From Paragonimus westermani (taxonomy: Eukaryota; Platyhelminthes; Trematoda; Plagiorchiida; Troglotrematidae), in assembly GCA_008508345.1 (NCBI GenBank), contig QNGE01001035.1:62001-126000 (forward strand): a DNA stretch of 64,000 nt, read 5' to 3'. A program made the position numbers and the translations under genes. The notes under the pieces are model-generated. The model was not told where the DNA came from, made no database searches, and saw only the letters and a list, made by a program, of their open reading frames with translations. Position 1 is the first letter of the stretch. Each line of letters opens with the position of its first letter. Positions 12,000 through 24,780 of the stretch are shown here, one piece after another.

Positions 12000-12620
12000 T
12001 AAGTTGAACAAGTTTGTTTAATCCGACAAAACACAGCTCCTTCTAGGCAGCGCTTAGACTGGAATGCCACAAATCGGTGACAGTTCTGACACGGTCCTGC
12101 ACATACATGTTTCCAGTAAAAGGATCGTCGTACGGAGCCGTTATTGTAACACTTCATAACAATACCTTCAGCTGTAATAGGATGTCAGCACGTTTATGCA
12201 TAACGGTGAAGCTGATTTCGCAATTCAACTGGTTCATCGAGTTGCGTGCACGTCTTGCCACTTCCTTATTGTTAGCAATCAGAAGGATATCCTGAACATA
12301 ACGCGGGTATAGTTGAGCTTGTCTGATGGCAGTATTCTCGTTCCACACCAACTGAGCAACAGCAATGTAAGTTATAAGCATATTCAGTGAAGTGCCTGTT
12401 ACAACTCCATCAACTTGCGTATAGCCGGTTTCTTGAAAGAAGAACTGAGATTTCGTCGTACGTAGTGGCAGAAAGCTTTCTAACACAGACGTAGGCGATC
12501 CGATGTTCAGGTGACTCGAGTTGATACGTTACGAGGCTACATCACTAAATCTCAATGCATCGGTTCACAAGGATTTAATCCCAAGAATCCCGGTATAGTG
12601 TACCTTGCTTATTTCCGTTG
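12000..12620 (-). pseudogene. Penelope-like element RT fragment (decayed)
   Basis: The central minus-strand frame (12486-12154) matches the core of Penelope-like reverse transcriptases. It has TTKSQFFFQETGYTQVDGVV where active copies carry a 'FxFxxxxYxQxxGxAMGSPLS'-like segment, followed 30 residues later by YPRYVQDILLIA at the catalytic motif. The second motif residue is Gln rather than Asp (YVQD for YVDD, around 12289-12300), and the GSPLS turn reads GTSLN, so this copy is dead. Upstream to about 12620 (IGSPTSVLESF region) and downstream past a stop to about 12000 further decayed RT can be followed. No endonuclease is seen here. Confidence 0.7.
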
Positions 12621-13065
12621 GGAATTCAGTGCCATTTCAACAACGGCTTAGAAGGCAATATGTACTAGTTTTGTATAACAGGCAGTTTCGTTGTGAGTAG
12701 TATACTACTTACAAGTAGTGTATGACCCACAGGGGACATTTAGGAGCAAAAGGACAAGCCCCGAACACGACGGACAAGAAGAGACTATCGAAACAGTGTG
12801 TACATAATGTGTGGAAACTTTCACCAAGGCGAATGACCACGTACTGTCACCCAATATATGTGATTACTGTTGACAATGACGCAACTTACCCCAAAGCAAT
12901 GTAGATCTACCGAACATCACGATAATTTTATTCTTATTAAGCGCAAATTTCCTTGCGCGTACAAACTAAAATATCCTTGTCACATCACGTTAACAATTCG
13001 TGTATTGCGATTTCCAGTTCAAGTGGTACATGAACACAAACGTGGTTCAATAACATAACTTCCAA

Positions 13066-13190
13066 ATGGTCACATTTATTATCATCTTGCTTTCGTCTAT
13101 GCTCTATGGTCATCGTTATTGCAATTGTTTGGAAGCTGACTCTGTAGTCGATCACTCATTCTGTCACGCACCTATAGAATTTGCAGAACG
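13066..13190 (+). CDS. Secreted first exon, TIMP/netrin-like start (candidate)
   Basis: From the ATG at 13066 the frame encodes a hydrophobic leader (MVTFIIILLSSMLYG) followed by HRYCNCLEADSVVDHSFCHA and PIEFAER. The C-x-C near the mature N-terminus, an F-C about 11 residues later, and a hydrophobic 'xxIxFAxR' strand resemble the first exon of TIMP / netrin-type domains (C-x-C-x9-F-C-x-x-D-V-V-I-R-A). A donor (GAACG|GTGTAC) falls where the first intron of TIMP genes usually lies. Differences: two extra residues between the Cys pairs, three residues before the first Cys after the likely cleavage site, and Pro instead of Asp. The frame stays open to 13305 if the donor is not used. No later exon was found. 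Confidence 0.33.
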
Positions 13191-13620
13191 GTGTACTCTG
13201 TACTTCTTAGTATTAAAGTGTTTGGAATTTAGTCCATACAGGTTGGACACCATTCACAACTGGTTGCAACTATCGCAGTACCATACATCCTTAGCTCTCA
13301 TCTGACCGTGTCCAACAAGCGAATCGTTTGAAGTGGACACATTAACAACGGGGTGTTACTCAGTAACCATTGCCTCTAAAAGTCGTACGCTAACCACTTT
13401 TTGGTTAGCTCAGGCAGTCCACCGATTAATATTTCGTTTGGTAGTTACAACATGTTTAGGTTAGGTTAAACAGCTTTCTCGGAAATTTGGAAATTCCTAG
13501 TCCGTATTGTCTGATAAAAGTTAACTAAAATACTCCTCCGTGTTTTCTGACCTACAGAACTATATTGCGTATACCATGGAGTTTCGCCGGTAATGGAATA
13601 CGCCGACGCCCGATTTATGG

Positions 13621-13815
13621 TTATTCTGCATTCACTGGGTCGATATTTGAAAGCAGCAGAGCTGCGAGTACAATTACTACTGCATAGCACAACAATGAAG
13701 TTGAGCATAAAATAAGTCCACCAGAAAGCAAATTCTGATATGCGGTGTGTACATCTTTGTACGTCGGCAATCCAATGTGCGAGAACTTGAGGTGGACAGC
13801 GTGCATGCATTGCAT
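13621..13815 (-). CDS. C-terminal single-TM exon candidate
   Basis: The frame ends LSGGLILCSTSLLCYAVVIV followed by LAALLLSNIDPVNAE and a stop: one clear membrane span of about 24 residues with a short acidic tail. An acceptor-like 'gcatatcag' sits inside at the Asn-Leu-Leu codons, so the true exon may be only the last 40 codons. A second, longer frame overlaps on the same strand (13466-13837) without recognisable content. Could be the tail of a small type I or tail-anchored protein; could also be chance. Confidence 0.27.
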   Translation of the reverse strand: MQCMHAVHLKFSHIGLPTYKDVHTAYQNLLSGGLILCSTSLLCYAVVIVLAALLLSNIDPVNAE

Positions 13816-13839
13816 GAAACTCAGAAATGGTCGTCATAT

Positions 13840-16800
13840 TTTGAATTAGTCGTGGAAATGTACCTCGACTGCTTCCTCAAAGAAATACTTCAGTGCTTTT
13901 TTGTGTTGGCTTTTGGAGAATAGTTCAAATAAAAATAGTCCGGATTGGTAAAATTTCGAAATGTTTGAAACTTGCTGGACCATAAACTCACATTTTAAAA
14001 TCATGGCTTTCAACGACTATGTTTAGGCAGACAAATCACAGTAATTTTCCCACTTCACCAGTTGGTACAAATTCGAAATTGTTGCAAGACCTAAAGAAAA
14101 TTCTGTACAGATTCTGCATGATAGGTCATTGCGTCACTTTTGAAAGTAGTCAGTGTCTTACAACAATTCAAGTGCGGTCAGGCAAATTAGCATGTTCGGC
14201 GCTGTCAACTCATGTTAGGTGGTGATGTTATAGCATGACATCTCGCTCAGCGAGCAACCTGTCGGTAGTGAAGCACTCATATTCAGTCCGGATCTTGGCA
14301 GATATTCCTTGATTCAGATGGATTACTCTCGCATTAGTTACACCCACTTACTACATGTGAGAACGTAAACTCACTACGAAACGGGAGGCAGCAATGCTAA
14401 GCATCGAACATGGAAGGTGCTCTGTGAGATTATGTGTTAAACTCTGTAATTAGACTGCTGAGTGTTCAAAGTCTTTCATTAACAGATACTATATTTGCAG
14501 TTGGTTGGTCATACCAGGAAGACACTCAGGTCTGATGTCGCAAGTTTACTACGGATCAGTCAAAGCAGAACAAAGAAATAACTTACTCTCCAACGACGAA
14601 ACCGCGAAATAACTTCCTACTAAACCTGACGCTGTAACCTGTCGACAAATGCATACATATTTCCATATTTATTGTTGTCAGTCGTATTTTTCACGGCTCT
14701 ACTTATAAACAACAGAAGTAACCGTGCTTACAACAACAGCAGCAGCACAGAAAAATGACAACTGATATCTTTGAAGTCTGGATATATCTTTAACTCTATA
14801 ACGTTAAAGAGAGTAGACAGGTAAACGTTTTGACATTTATACAGTTACGTCTTACATATTACGTGGATTGAAGTGAACATCTTGATAGTGAATCACGTAC
14901 GTTCGTTTTTTACAGGCCTGAAAACATGTTCTGTAACGCGAAAGCTGATCGACTGTCAAAACTCACCCACTTCAACTTTTCGTTGAAGTGAGATATGTGT
15001 TCAAACTATTGCTCCGAATTAGAAGTACCGATGCTATCTGTAAGTAGCTGAATGATCCACTATACCATCAACAGTGCGGTCTTCAGCGATGGCGATCTTG
15101 ATGCAGTACGTGCTTTTCTATGTGTGGATCATTTCTGCCCAATTAAAATCAATCTCAGAAAGTAGATGTATACGGTTCATTACTAAACAGTTGCTGTCCC
15201 CGGGTTTGACTGTCCATCGGGTGAAACTAGGGGATTCAGAATTACACATGGACAATCATCGGCTAACATAGTACCTTTTGAGAACGTGCAAAATTGAAAT
15301 AAAACTTCATTGAGTACTGCCACAACAACACAGATAGCGACATTCGAAGCGACAGTTCTATATTTAAACTCAATGTGAATTGAATATTGTGAGGGGCGTT
15401 ACCACAACAAGTCACAGAACAGTCATGAATCATCACCTGTTTGTTCTCGATTTAGCGTTAACATTTCTCGTTACTCCTGCTTTAGTTAGTCCTGCCGTAG
15501 CCAGTGTCTGGCTGCGAAAAAGAAGTTGCAACGCTGGTTTAACCAGAGTGAACATGTTTGTGTAAATTGTGTGCAAACTAGTCGAAGCCTTGCACAGTAC
15601 ATCTACGCAACAGGCATCTACGATACTTCTGCGGCAATCTGAGTCAGCAACTAATTTTACGGTGCGTGTGCCAAGACCACGTGTTAAATAAATCAGTCTA
15701 CGGATTGTATGTGATTCACGGGGGGAACCAAAATAGAGTGCATATCTAATGGTTTCACATTTTCTGTTCGTTGAAGTTTAACAGCTCTCTATCCATATCC
15801 TTGAGGATGCATGTATTCGGTCGAATGGAGAAACTATTCCATTTAACACCCTATTCTGTTTGCCACTTGTTCTCAGAGAAAACCCGCCTTGAGAACACAA
15901 AAGCTGCTGAAACTTAATTCAATCTACTGATGGGAACTACCAACATCTACGCTACAGTGTTGCTGTTCTGTTCTCCAAATAACGCAACTTGTCCGTCGGA
16001 CTATTTACAAGCGAAACAATTGTCATGATCCACATCATCCTCCGCGAACTCCTTCACTGATCACTTGAGCAATTCGACGAAGGTGTTCAAAACGCGGACC
16101 AGATTTGTGCACTGCATACTACATAATGCATATAACTCCCATCCTGTGATGTCAATGGGTACCGCAATCATAAGTAAAACGCACGACGTGCAGGGGCGCG
16201 CGCACGTTGCTACTAACTACCCTTTTTTGGTAGTGAAGTAATGGTACATTTCTAGCATACAAGCTGAGGGTCCGAACACACATTTCTTGGTTGTAAATGT
16301 TAAATAAACAGTCGGAAGTTGTTATAGAGTTTCATCAAGTGATGACTGCTTCAGTCGAAGTCTCTGAGGCCTACCATGTCGAATGGCCTGAAAGGTGATC
16401 AAAAACGATACGGCTTTTTCTACCGTATTGAGCACTTCAATTTCGTGAATGATTTCAAAATGTTGAAGCCATCTATCAGGGTCTAGAATGTCGTAGTGCA
16501 CATACCTTAACTGAAGCTTCACAGCGACTTTGAAGATGGATAGACACTGCACGGCAAAACATCTAACAGCTGGAATTAGTATCAATCGGCTAGCAGAATA
16601 AACATCCAGGTGGCTAAGTTATGTTGACTTCCAACACAATCGTCATGGTCAACAAAGGCCTGCTTGTGTAATGTCTGACAGTTTAAGAACCAAACCTATC
16701 TGATCATTTCAATAACTGCGACCTAAATCATGAATAAACAGTAAACAGACAAAATTACATGTATTAAAACATCGAGTAGTATCAAATACTGAATTACTTG

Positions 16801-16890
16801 GTGATATTAATGATTATGTTGTTTACGGCAGACTTCAGGTTCATATTTTAAGTAGGAGTTCATGAACTGTTCCCAAGGATGCTGCATCCA
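13840..16890. other. No supported gene
   Basis: Short frames only. 15425-15565 (plus) starts with a possible signal peptide (MNHHLFVLDLALTFLVTPAL) but has no partner exon. 16322-16585 (minus) is open without recognisable motif. Confidence 0.4.
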
Positions 16891-17082
16891 TCAATGTTTA
16901 ATCATTGTAGCACCGATAGCTATGACTATGCTCCATGTTGCAAGTCGAAATCCAACGCGGTCGCTACCATTGCAGAAATTCGTCTGACAGCAATATCTCA
17001 CGTATCTGCCTGAGAAGTTTTCTGGTATTTTCGGGCATTCATTCATGCATGACCTGTTCCCGAATCCATTAAGATTTTGGAC
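16891..17082 (-). CDS. Ly-6/CD59-like three-finger protein, terminal exon
   Basis: After a good acceptor (acacttttttatcag|GTCC) the exon reads VQNLNGFGNRSCMNECPKIP, continues with about ten residues to RYCCQTNFCNGS, then ends in a hydrophobic tail (ATWSIVIAIGATMIKH) and a stop. The C-x3-C ... CC-x4-CN ending is the signature of Ly-6/uPAR/CD59 three-finger domains, and a Ser/Gly site followed by a hydrophobic C-terminus fits GPI anchoring on the outer membrane. In flukes such proteins are abundant on the tegument. The exon starts in phase 0; the earlier exon(s) with the signal peptide and the first Cys fingers should lie above 17082 on the minus strand, but I could not identify them. Family confident, gene identity not. 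Confidence 0.72.
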   Translation of the reverse strand, partial: VQNLNGFGNRSCMNECPKIPENFSGRYVRYCCQTNFCNGSDRVGFRLATWSIVIAIGATMIKH

Positions 17083-17089
17083 CTGATAA

Positions 17090-20000
17090 AAAAGTGTACG
17101 ACCGAAAGTCATGTTAATGTAAAATTGCATAACATTTACAACGATATTGCATAAGCTAATAACTTAGTCAGTGACAACTTGAACGCCCAGCTTTGTCAAG
17201 TGGAACGCTACTGAACTTGTTAGTGAGAACAATCACTACGCTTTTAAACGCTGATGCTACTCACCCCAGAGTCAGACGAAAGAAACGAAAGCCCTACAAA
17301 TTGACTTCCTTTATGCATAGTAAGAATCCGTCATTCCTAAAAGCAAGGTCAGATTTCGTCGGTGACAGGAAATATCCATACACCAGTTTGAATGGGACTG
17401 AGAAGTCCTGACAAGGAAATTTAGATGTCGTCCGCCATTGGTTGGTTATGGGCACTTTGTGAAGATTAACATTAGCATGATAAATGTGCTTTCAGATCGA
17501 CAGTGGTCCTGTCACCCGCAACCGCTTCCCGACTGACAGCAATGAGCTTACTGACGTCTAAGTGTCATTTTAGTGGTGCTATGTCAGCATATGTAAAAGA
17601 GAACTTTTAAATCATCTTTGACCCCGAAATCCGCAGAGCTCCCAAATGCATCAAAGTGGCGTGATTAGTTAACCTCAGCTTTACCTATCTATCACATTCC
17701 AGTTTTTTCACAAAGCTTCCCATTTTTGAACGTGGATTTTGTTCCAGTTTTACACCGGCTGCAAAATTAAGGCCGATGAATACAGTGCGGCGCAACCCGT
17801 TCAGATCACCAATCTCGCCGTCAGTCATACTAGTGCAACTGGAAACCTCAATGAGGCACACAAACACAGAATGGAGTGTTCACTCTAGGGTCGACAACCA
17901 CTGGTTTGAATTTTGCACAACATAGAAAGCATCGATGTACACAGTTTGTTTCGTTTGGGCAAGGTGATTTGGTGAAACAACATCCCCCCTATGGACAACA
18001 AGCTGTGTTGTTGTTTTAACTCATTTTGATGAGCATACAAAGGGTCAAACATGAGTCTTACGGTAATTCTGGTACTGACCACCTAAAATAAAAACGTGAT
18101 TTCTGTGTGCTACTACCGACGCCAAGAGTTATTGTTTCAGTTGCTGAACATTGGAATTGGATTCAGAAGGTACGGAATTCTAATGAAACGAAAAAAGGAT
18201 CGCTCTTAAACAGGGCTACTTTTCAAATGCCGCCTCATCTTCACATAGAGCCTCGTTGTTCATTTCAAATCAAACGTCTATAAACAGGCCCTTGGTTAAC
18301 AGGGATTCTAGAAACCATCTCCAAATTTCCGTTTACTTGAAACAATCAGTTGAACTGAGCCTCATTTTTCCATGTCGATGGGGTGCCGTCAATACGGATA
18401 ACGATAATTTCTGCACATTTCGACCAGAGATGACAGAAACCATGCAACGATTTAGATAGATCGTCGAGCACATGGATGATGGAACATTTTCTCGTATAAA
18501 AATGAATTAGAAATAAGTAGACAACACTAATGACTGTCTTTTGTGTATGCAGAAGTATACTTTCCAATAATAAGTAAACAATCAATAAACTGACCACATT
18601 TATTCACCAACTGATTTTCGCTCTATAGCATTTTACGTCTAAAGGAATATGCAGCTGACCACTCGGCAGAGTTTGACTGAGAATGTACAAGAAATCTAGC
18701 AGAATTCATTTTGTATATTTTTCTCGGTCGAGCTGATAGAGAAGAGGACAGAACTTGATGTGCTTGACCGGATCGTGTAGGTAATAACGCTGAGCTTCTC
18801 TGATGTACTGTGGACAGAATCTCATAATACTTCCTACAGTTTCATCAGCGGAGATGTTGTGACACAAAAGAGACTGCTATAGTAACTACTCATTTTGTAA
18901 TTGACATGTAACATGCTGCTGGAGAGAAGTGACGTCACGAAAACCAAGAGGTGCTCGTTTACAATTCCATCAATGTATAAGTCGGTCACCTTGTTCCCAC
19001 AACAAAGACTACGGAACTTCTCACTATTCAGTCGTACATGCATTGGAACTGTTCATAGATTGCACTCCTCTAATATCGCATTTTCTAAAATGCTGGCAAC
19101 CACATTCCCCAATCTGACTATATCCTATTCTGTATGAACTGAACTCCTCTATTGGGTGTCTCACTGGCACAGGCTGGTCTCTAAATTTGTGCGCATTCAA
19201 AATGGCTGACCTCGGATATGTTTTCACAACTGTGTTCTCGAACTGATGCACAACAGATGATTAGGTTGAGATTAATCACCTGTCGCGTAGGGAGTTTACG
19301 CTGTATATTTGATGGGTTACTTCAAAGGATCTTGGCTTGGTTGCCTATTTGCCGTCTGTTGATATCACGTATGATAAGCGTGAACGATAAGCAACGAAAA
19401 TCACAAATTCATGCACTCCAGACTGTGTAAACAGATAAAGTCTTTTATTACCCTCCCTTCGGAGGTTGTACTAAAATCTGATTGAGATGGTCCGCTTGAC
19501 CTGGCTCATTGTTGCCAACCAAGGAAAAATGAATACTTGACTGTCAATGTCCAGTCACTGTGGTAGCTGATGATACGTTATCAATGTACGTGGGATGCAC
19601 AGAAAGTACTGTATCTTTTCTAAGACAGAAATGTGTATTACATGCTAGTGGCGCCGATCCCAGATGTTTGTCCGTCCATGCAAGTGTTGTGAAAAGGTGA
19701 GAGTATACCACATCCTGCACAACTACACTTGACAAACAATGGATTGCAAGATGACAATATATTTTCCAATCCTTATGAGCACCGGTTCAAGGAATCTTGG
19801 ATATGCAAACATATTCACATTCTACCTCCACGTCAAAAATGTTCGAAAAATGCTAGTAAGCTGAATCAAAGCCAAACACTTGTAAGCTTATTCATTAACT
19901 GGCAATAGCGTTTGCAAACCTTGTCACGACAGAGAAGTGTTCAATGAGGATTATACAAGAACATATATTCGTCAAAAAGATGCAATGTGATTTTTCGTCT

Positions 20001-22080
20001 ATTCTGCCAACGGTGCATCGTAGAAGTAAGTGTCTTGTTTTCTGCTCGATTTGAAGTGCATAGTGAAGAAACATGGGGAAAACTGTTTCATAAACTCACC
20101 ACACACCAATTACATCCGGATTTGGTTCGAGTTTTGTCTATCGTGCTGTTGATTATGCAACCATTACAGATGTAACAAGTTAGATTTTTGGCTAGAAAGA
20201 AAATACAATATACTAGTAGACAGTTGAACAGTAATTTTTACTTCACTCACATTTGTGATTTTCAGTGAGCAGCATGCACGCACACCAACATGAACAGTCA
20301 CAGATCACACCAAACAATACTGTAACTGTAAGTGTTTTTCATCATAAGAAAGATAAAGTGCTCGATTAAATTTGTTTGCAGTCATGTGGATCCAGACTCG
20401 TGACTGACTGCTGCATGCTGAATTGTCGGAACGTGTAGTTAAATGGTTAACGGAATAATTACGGAATTATTTTCGTTGCACGATTTTCCTGCCGATTTGT
20501 CTCACTGGAAAGGTTATAGATTTAAACAGGTAAACAGAGTATGACTTTTCCAAATCCTGGTACTGTCGAAAAGTAGCTCGCAGTGTCGTGCGTTCACATT
20601 CCAAGTGACTGAAAAGTTGATTACAGCCCACTGTTAAGAGCCTATGCTTCTTAAACTGGGACAGTTACTAAGGATCAGTCACACTTTGTTTCTCGCACGA
20701 ACCAGTCATGGGCTCAAACCGGTAAGCAAAATGAACTAAACACGGACATCATACACTCATCAGTACTTGAACAGAAAGATCTCATTTTGATGCCATACGT
20801 GATAATGATTAACTAAGGAAATTACAACTTTCTTTTCTTGCTGATATTTATTGATGAATATTGAAGGTTGGCGAAATGTCAATATTCAACTGTGAAAATG
20901 GTTCAGTATTGCCGGTGGATTGTCTGCATAGAAGACGGTAGAGATGAAACCTACCCTGCTTTTGATTAACACATCAAAACTGCGAAAAGTAACCTGTACC
21001 TACCAGCCTGGTCGAGTGGAATATTAAGATGAATATTTCAGCTCTGGCTAGAGGAAACACACTTGATCAGCTAACTCCACGTCATTCAGCTTACCTTATG
21101 GATAAATCCTTCAGTAAGGATTGTCCGATTCCAGTTTTCGTTGTCACGCAAAAAATATGCCAGTTCGCAGGACTAGATGATATTTCACCCTTATCGAGGG
21201 TAAATGAATATGTGCCTTGAACTTGACAGTGCATATTCTAATTCATGCTTACGAAAGATCCTCAAAATCTGTGGAAGAGTGACTAACTATTGGTGCAGTG
21301 TACATGGTGAACCGGCATACATTACCGGTGTTTCGATGTTTACGAATTCTCGTTCGTCTTCACATGTTTAACTTACAGGGCTGTCAGCAAATCATACTGC
21401 TGTATTACTAACAGAGGAGGTGTTCTAAACACTCTGACTAATGGGAAGGTGTGTTCTGATTATTCACAAAAACGATGCTGTCAGTGTGTTGCCGATAATT
21501 TCAAGTCTGACGTACGACATTTGTGAATCACATTACTTGCTTGAGACAATAGAATACGGGATAGCATGCGGTTATAAATATTTGTGTTTCAAATTGAACA
21601 TTCGAAATTCATGAAGGTCTGCTAGAAGTCTTTGGTAATTCTGGAAGCTTACCGGTTTTCATATGGCTGTACATGTCCTTGATCGATGAGATGACAAAAC
21701 AACTGAAAACCTAACACGCTAATTTGACAGTCAATTTTGAACTGAAAAAAGCAGTTGCTCACCTCTTTTAGACATCCTCATCGGCCACAAAGATGATGAA
21801 TCAACAACGTGGTCGATGTATCGAAAATCAACCCCAAATGGCATATACATTTAGTTTGTGACCTTTACACCAATGAACAACGGACTGCCATTGGCCAGAA
21901 CTTTGTTTACACGGATGTTTACAGAAGGTTTAGCCAACGAACTTTAGTTTCCTTCTTTTCTGGATCCCACAAAATTTCGGGATTCATTTGCTGCCAGACA
22001 TGTTAGCCACTAATCACCGGAGCAATCTCGATTCAAAGGCCAGGTCTGTAATGTGATACACTAATCCGCGTTTCGTGTGT
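17090..22080. other. No supported gene; expected to hold the 5' part of the Ly-6-like gene
   Basis: The minus strand here must contain upstream exons of the three-finger gene if it is intact. The best minus-strand open piece is 17685-17867 (acceptor-like 'gaggtttccag', then CTSMTDGEIGDLNG...), without a finger motif. Plus-strand frames at 21029-21220 and 21809-22006 are unremarkable. Confidence 0.4.
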
Positions 22081-22093
22081 TTTGCTGTGGCAG

Positions 22094-22268
22094 TGGAGAT
22101 TTGCCGTTTCAAACTAGCGTTACGTGTGCAAAAATGACTACGTGCATGCAATACACTATCACGCACCTGTGTGCTGTGTCTTCTACCCCAGGTACGGTTA
22201 CATTTCCAAACCACTCACCTTATCAGTGTTACTTATGTACATTTCTCGTTGGTTTTATCCGCTACTGA
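22094..22268 (+). CDS. Cys-bearing terminal exon candidate
   Basis: After an acceptor-like tttgctgtggcag the frame reads GDLPFQTSVTCAKMTTCMQY then TITHLCAVSS, a loop of about 17 residues, and YQCYLCTFLVGFIRY before the stop. The Cys run C-x5-C-x8-C is loosely reminiscent of PAN/apple domains but not diagnostic. The minus strand is also open here (22014-22214) without motif. Another Cys-bearing terminal exon of similar size lies on the same strand at 25267. Confidence 0.27.
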
Positions 22269-22269
22269 A

Positions 22270-23770
22270 TGTTTACATCTAAAATTGTCCGTCTCCTCAC
22301 CACTATGACGAAGATAACGAACGTACCATTTCGATTTTTCCTGACATCGCACGTTACTTATCCAGGGATTTTGACTGATGTTCTTATACACGATAGTTTT
22401 TGAAAGAATGATTATATTTAAGACACTTTTTAGGAGAACACTGTGGCGCTTTTAAAGCAAACAGTTCAAAGAAGGCCGTTGGTAAATTTAGCAGGTCTCA
22501 CTTAGGAACAGATCAAGACATGGAAGTTATTTTCGTAGGCTTACTTTAGAGGCGGGTGAGTCCATGTGGGATTTACATAACACTAGCTTAGAACTCATTA
22601 TCGGACAAGATAAGGGGACGAGTCAAACTTGATATAAAGTGTACTTTCGCGTTCCATTCAACAGAACATGGACGCCTAGCATAAGACATCTAAGATAAGC
22701 TCAAAAAATTGTTTGGTTTTTCGTTTATTCATCATCACCAGTATGAACCAGTCCAACTCTTCTGTGACATAGGTGTTTTATACATACATGTATGTGAACT
22801 GTAAAAGTTGAAGTCGATGGTACTTCAAAGCACAACTACTTGACTGACAATCGGTGTAAATATTACTGTTCTGGCTCCAGGTCTTTTGAGCCTAATTATT
22901 GTCAGTGAACCGAAATTCAGTATTCTGTTAAGGACGACTGACTTTCATTGGGATAAAGCATGTCGCGTTATGCAATTTAGTGCAGATTAATGACTACCAC
23001 TGAATTAAATTTCGAAAGAACATTTTGAAGATGTGCACTGTTTCGTAAAATTAAGATAATTATACTAATTGGCCATATAACAATTAATTAAAGTATTTTA
23101 TCAAAACACCACTGATATTAACACAACATAGTTCACATGTGCACCGAAATTTACTGACTTGCTTCAGTAACTATACCAGCATCAAGTATCAGAAATGAGA
23201 TCAAAATTGTCAAAAACATTGCTGAGTTTGGCGTAAGTGTGTGCACAGCGATAGAATTTATACTTTTCTGTGACCAGTTAAAAGCTCATCTACTAATGTA
23301 GTTCATAGACAAGCCTTTTTGGAGACACGGACAGAATACGTTTCGCGTGCACACATGCAACCTGAATTTTAGACATACGGCAGGTTGTTTCATCGCCTGG
23401 AAATGAATGACACTTAATGTAAACAACAGAACAAAATTTCTGTGAAAGTCTTTTCAAGCAACTAAACTGTGTGTTACTTCATGTCGACTAGAGATTTCCT
23501 GACACTACATTCTTCTCTATTCACTTTCGTTTATTAATGTGGGGTTGCGGATGCAAACTGTCGTCTGTTGAACCAGTGGCCAGTTTTAAATCGTACAATG
23601 TTGCATCAATCCAAATTTTCCGAACCCGAACGCCAAAACGACAGCTTACGCACCACACAAATAAAGATCGTAATTTAAGTCAGATTCACAATTTGAAGCA
23701 ATTTGTTCTCTTCATGAACTTGAATAAGGCAATGAGAAGACGTAAATCATATGATGTTCTCCGGAGTAAC
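22270..23770. other. No supported gene
   Basis: The open frame 23537-23791 runs up to the PLE fragment but does not look like the missing RT fingers, so the PLE is truncated or scrambled at about 23780. Confidence 0.45.
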
Positions 23771-23799
23771 AGTTCGTACATTCTAAGGTAGAATCTGCA

Positions 23800-24246
23800 T
23801 TGGGTGAAAGTTTGTCAAAGCCGATACTGTGCAAACGCTACGTAGATGATATCCTGGCTATTGTTGATAATTCATGTGATTTGGACGCATTATTTTTGGA
23901 GTTGAATCAAGCACATCCCAACCTCAAGCTAATTAGAGAGAACGAAGTGAACAACTGCCTTCCATTCTTAAACATTTTAATTACCCGGAGACCAGATGGC
24001 ACGATAGGAAGATCTCTTTACAGAAAGCCTACCCGGACAGGACAGTATATGCATTTTGAAAGCTTCCGTCTAGTGCAATATAAGAGAAGCCTTGTTCGAA
24101 CGCTTTTTCACACAGCACGGAGGCTATTCACAGATGATAATCTACCACAAGAATTAAGCACACTCAGAGATACGTTGTTGGCCAACGGGTACCCTCTGCA
24201 ATTTATCAAGAAATATAGCAGTGTCACTACCCCAAGAATACAATAA
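23800..24246 (+). pseudogene. PLE reverse transcriptase palm/thumb fragment
   Basis: 148 codons open from a TTG at 23800. The catalytic pair Asp-Asp is at residues 16-17 (about 23845-23850), and downstream are the LPFLNIL strand and the YRKPTRTGQY block that follow motif C in Penelope-like RTs. The frame is open a few codons upstream of the TTG (SKVESALGES), so no true start lies here; the fragment is a 5' truncation. Normal PLE proteins are about 700-900 residues, so this is roughly a fifth. It ends at a stop inside conserved sequence, which continues in frame beyond it. Confidence 0.88.
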
Positions 24247-24418
24247 ACAACAGTACCAAAGAAGGTGGTATACTTAGAACTCCCGTATTTAGGGGACGGC
24301 TGGTCAACAATGGCAGAAAGACGTCTAACAGCTGCTGTATCCAGTCTCCTGGGCTACGAACAAACAGCCTACGTCTGTCACATCCCACTGTCTATACAAA
24401 TATTCATGTAATTTCAGT

Positions 24419-24780
24419 ATGAGCTACATATGGAGGAAAAACCGTCAGCCTGCTTCTCGTATCAAAGAGCATGTTCCCAAGTGGCTGGAAACATAACTGA
24501 AAACACCAGGCGCATGCATCGGGACCGACGGATGGCACCTGACATCATCAATAGCGGGACACCTAATCCAAGCAGGACAGAGTCAAGGTTTATGACGCAT
24601 TCTGTGCGATTTTTCGAAGTCACCGGAAACGTATCCTCCAGTTTACTGAGGCTCTGGCTATCAGACGTTATAATCCTCCCCGTGTGTTCAGAAACAGTTT
24701 GTGTTGACGTCGCGGCTGCCTTGGTAGTCAGCATTCCCATTTGTTCAATCTTCATTTCCGTGTCTGTCTGTCGAATCCCT
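24419..24780 (+). pseudogene. GIY-YIG endonuclease remnant of the PLE
   Basis: Reads SYIWRKNRQPASRIKEHVPK, then WLET and a stop, then SSIAGHLIQAG, then across shifts ALAIRRYNPP and CVQKQFVLTSRLPW. In PLE endonucleases the first strand is xYIGxTxR and the helix carries RxxEH, so here the YIG glycine is Trp while the R..EH is kept. Most of the preceding Cys-containing strand is missing (stop at the end of SIQIFM). In-frame stops and shifts show the domain is dead. Confidence 0.78.

Noticed and set aside
17268..17297. Peptide RVRRKKRKPY resembling the N-terminal arm of Abd-B-type homeodomains
   Set aside because: The similarity stops after KPY; no homeodomain helices follow in any frame and no donor lies at the break.
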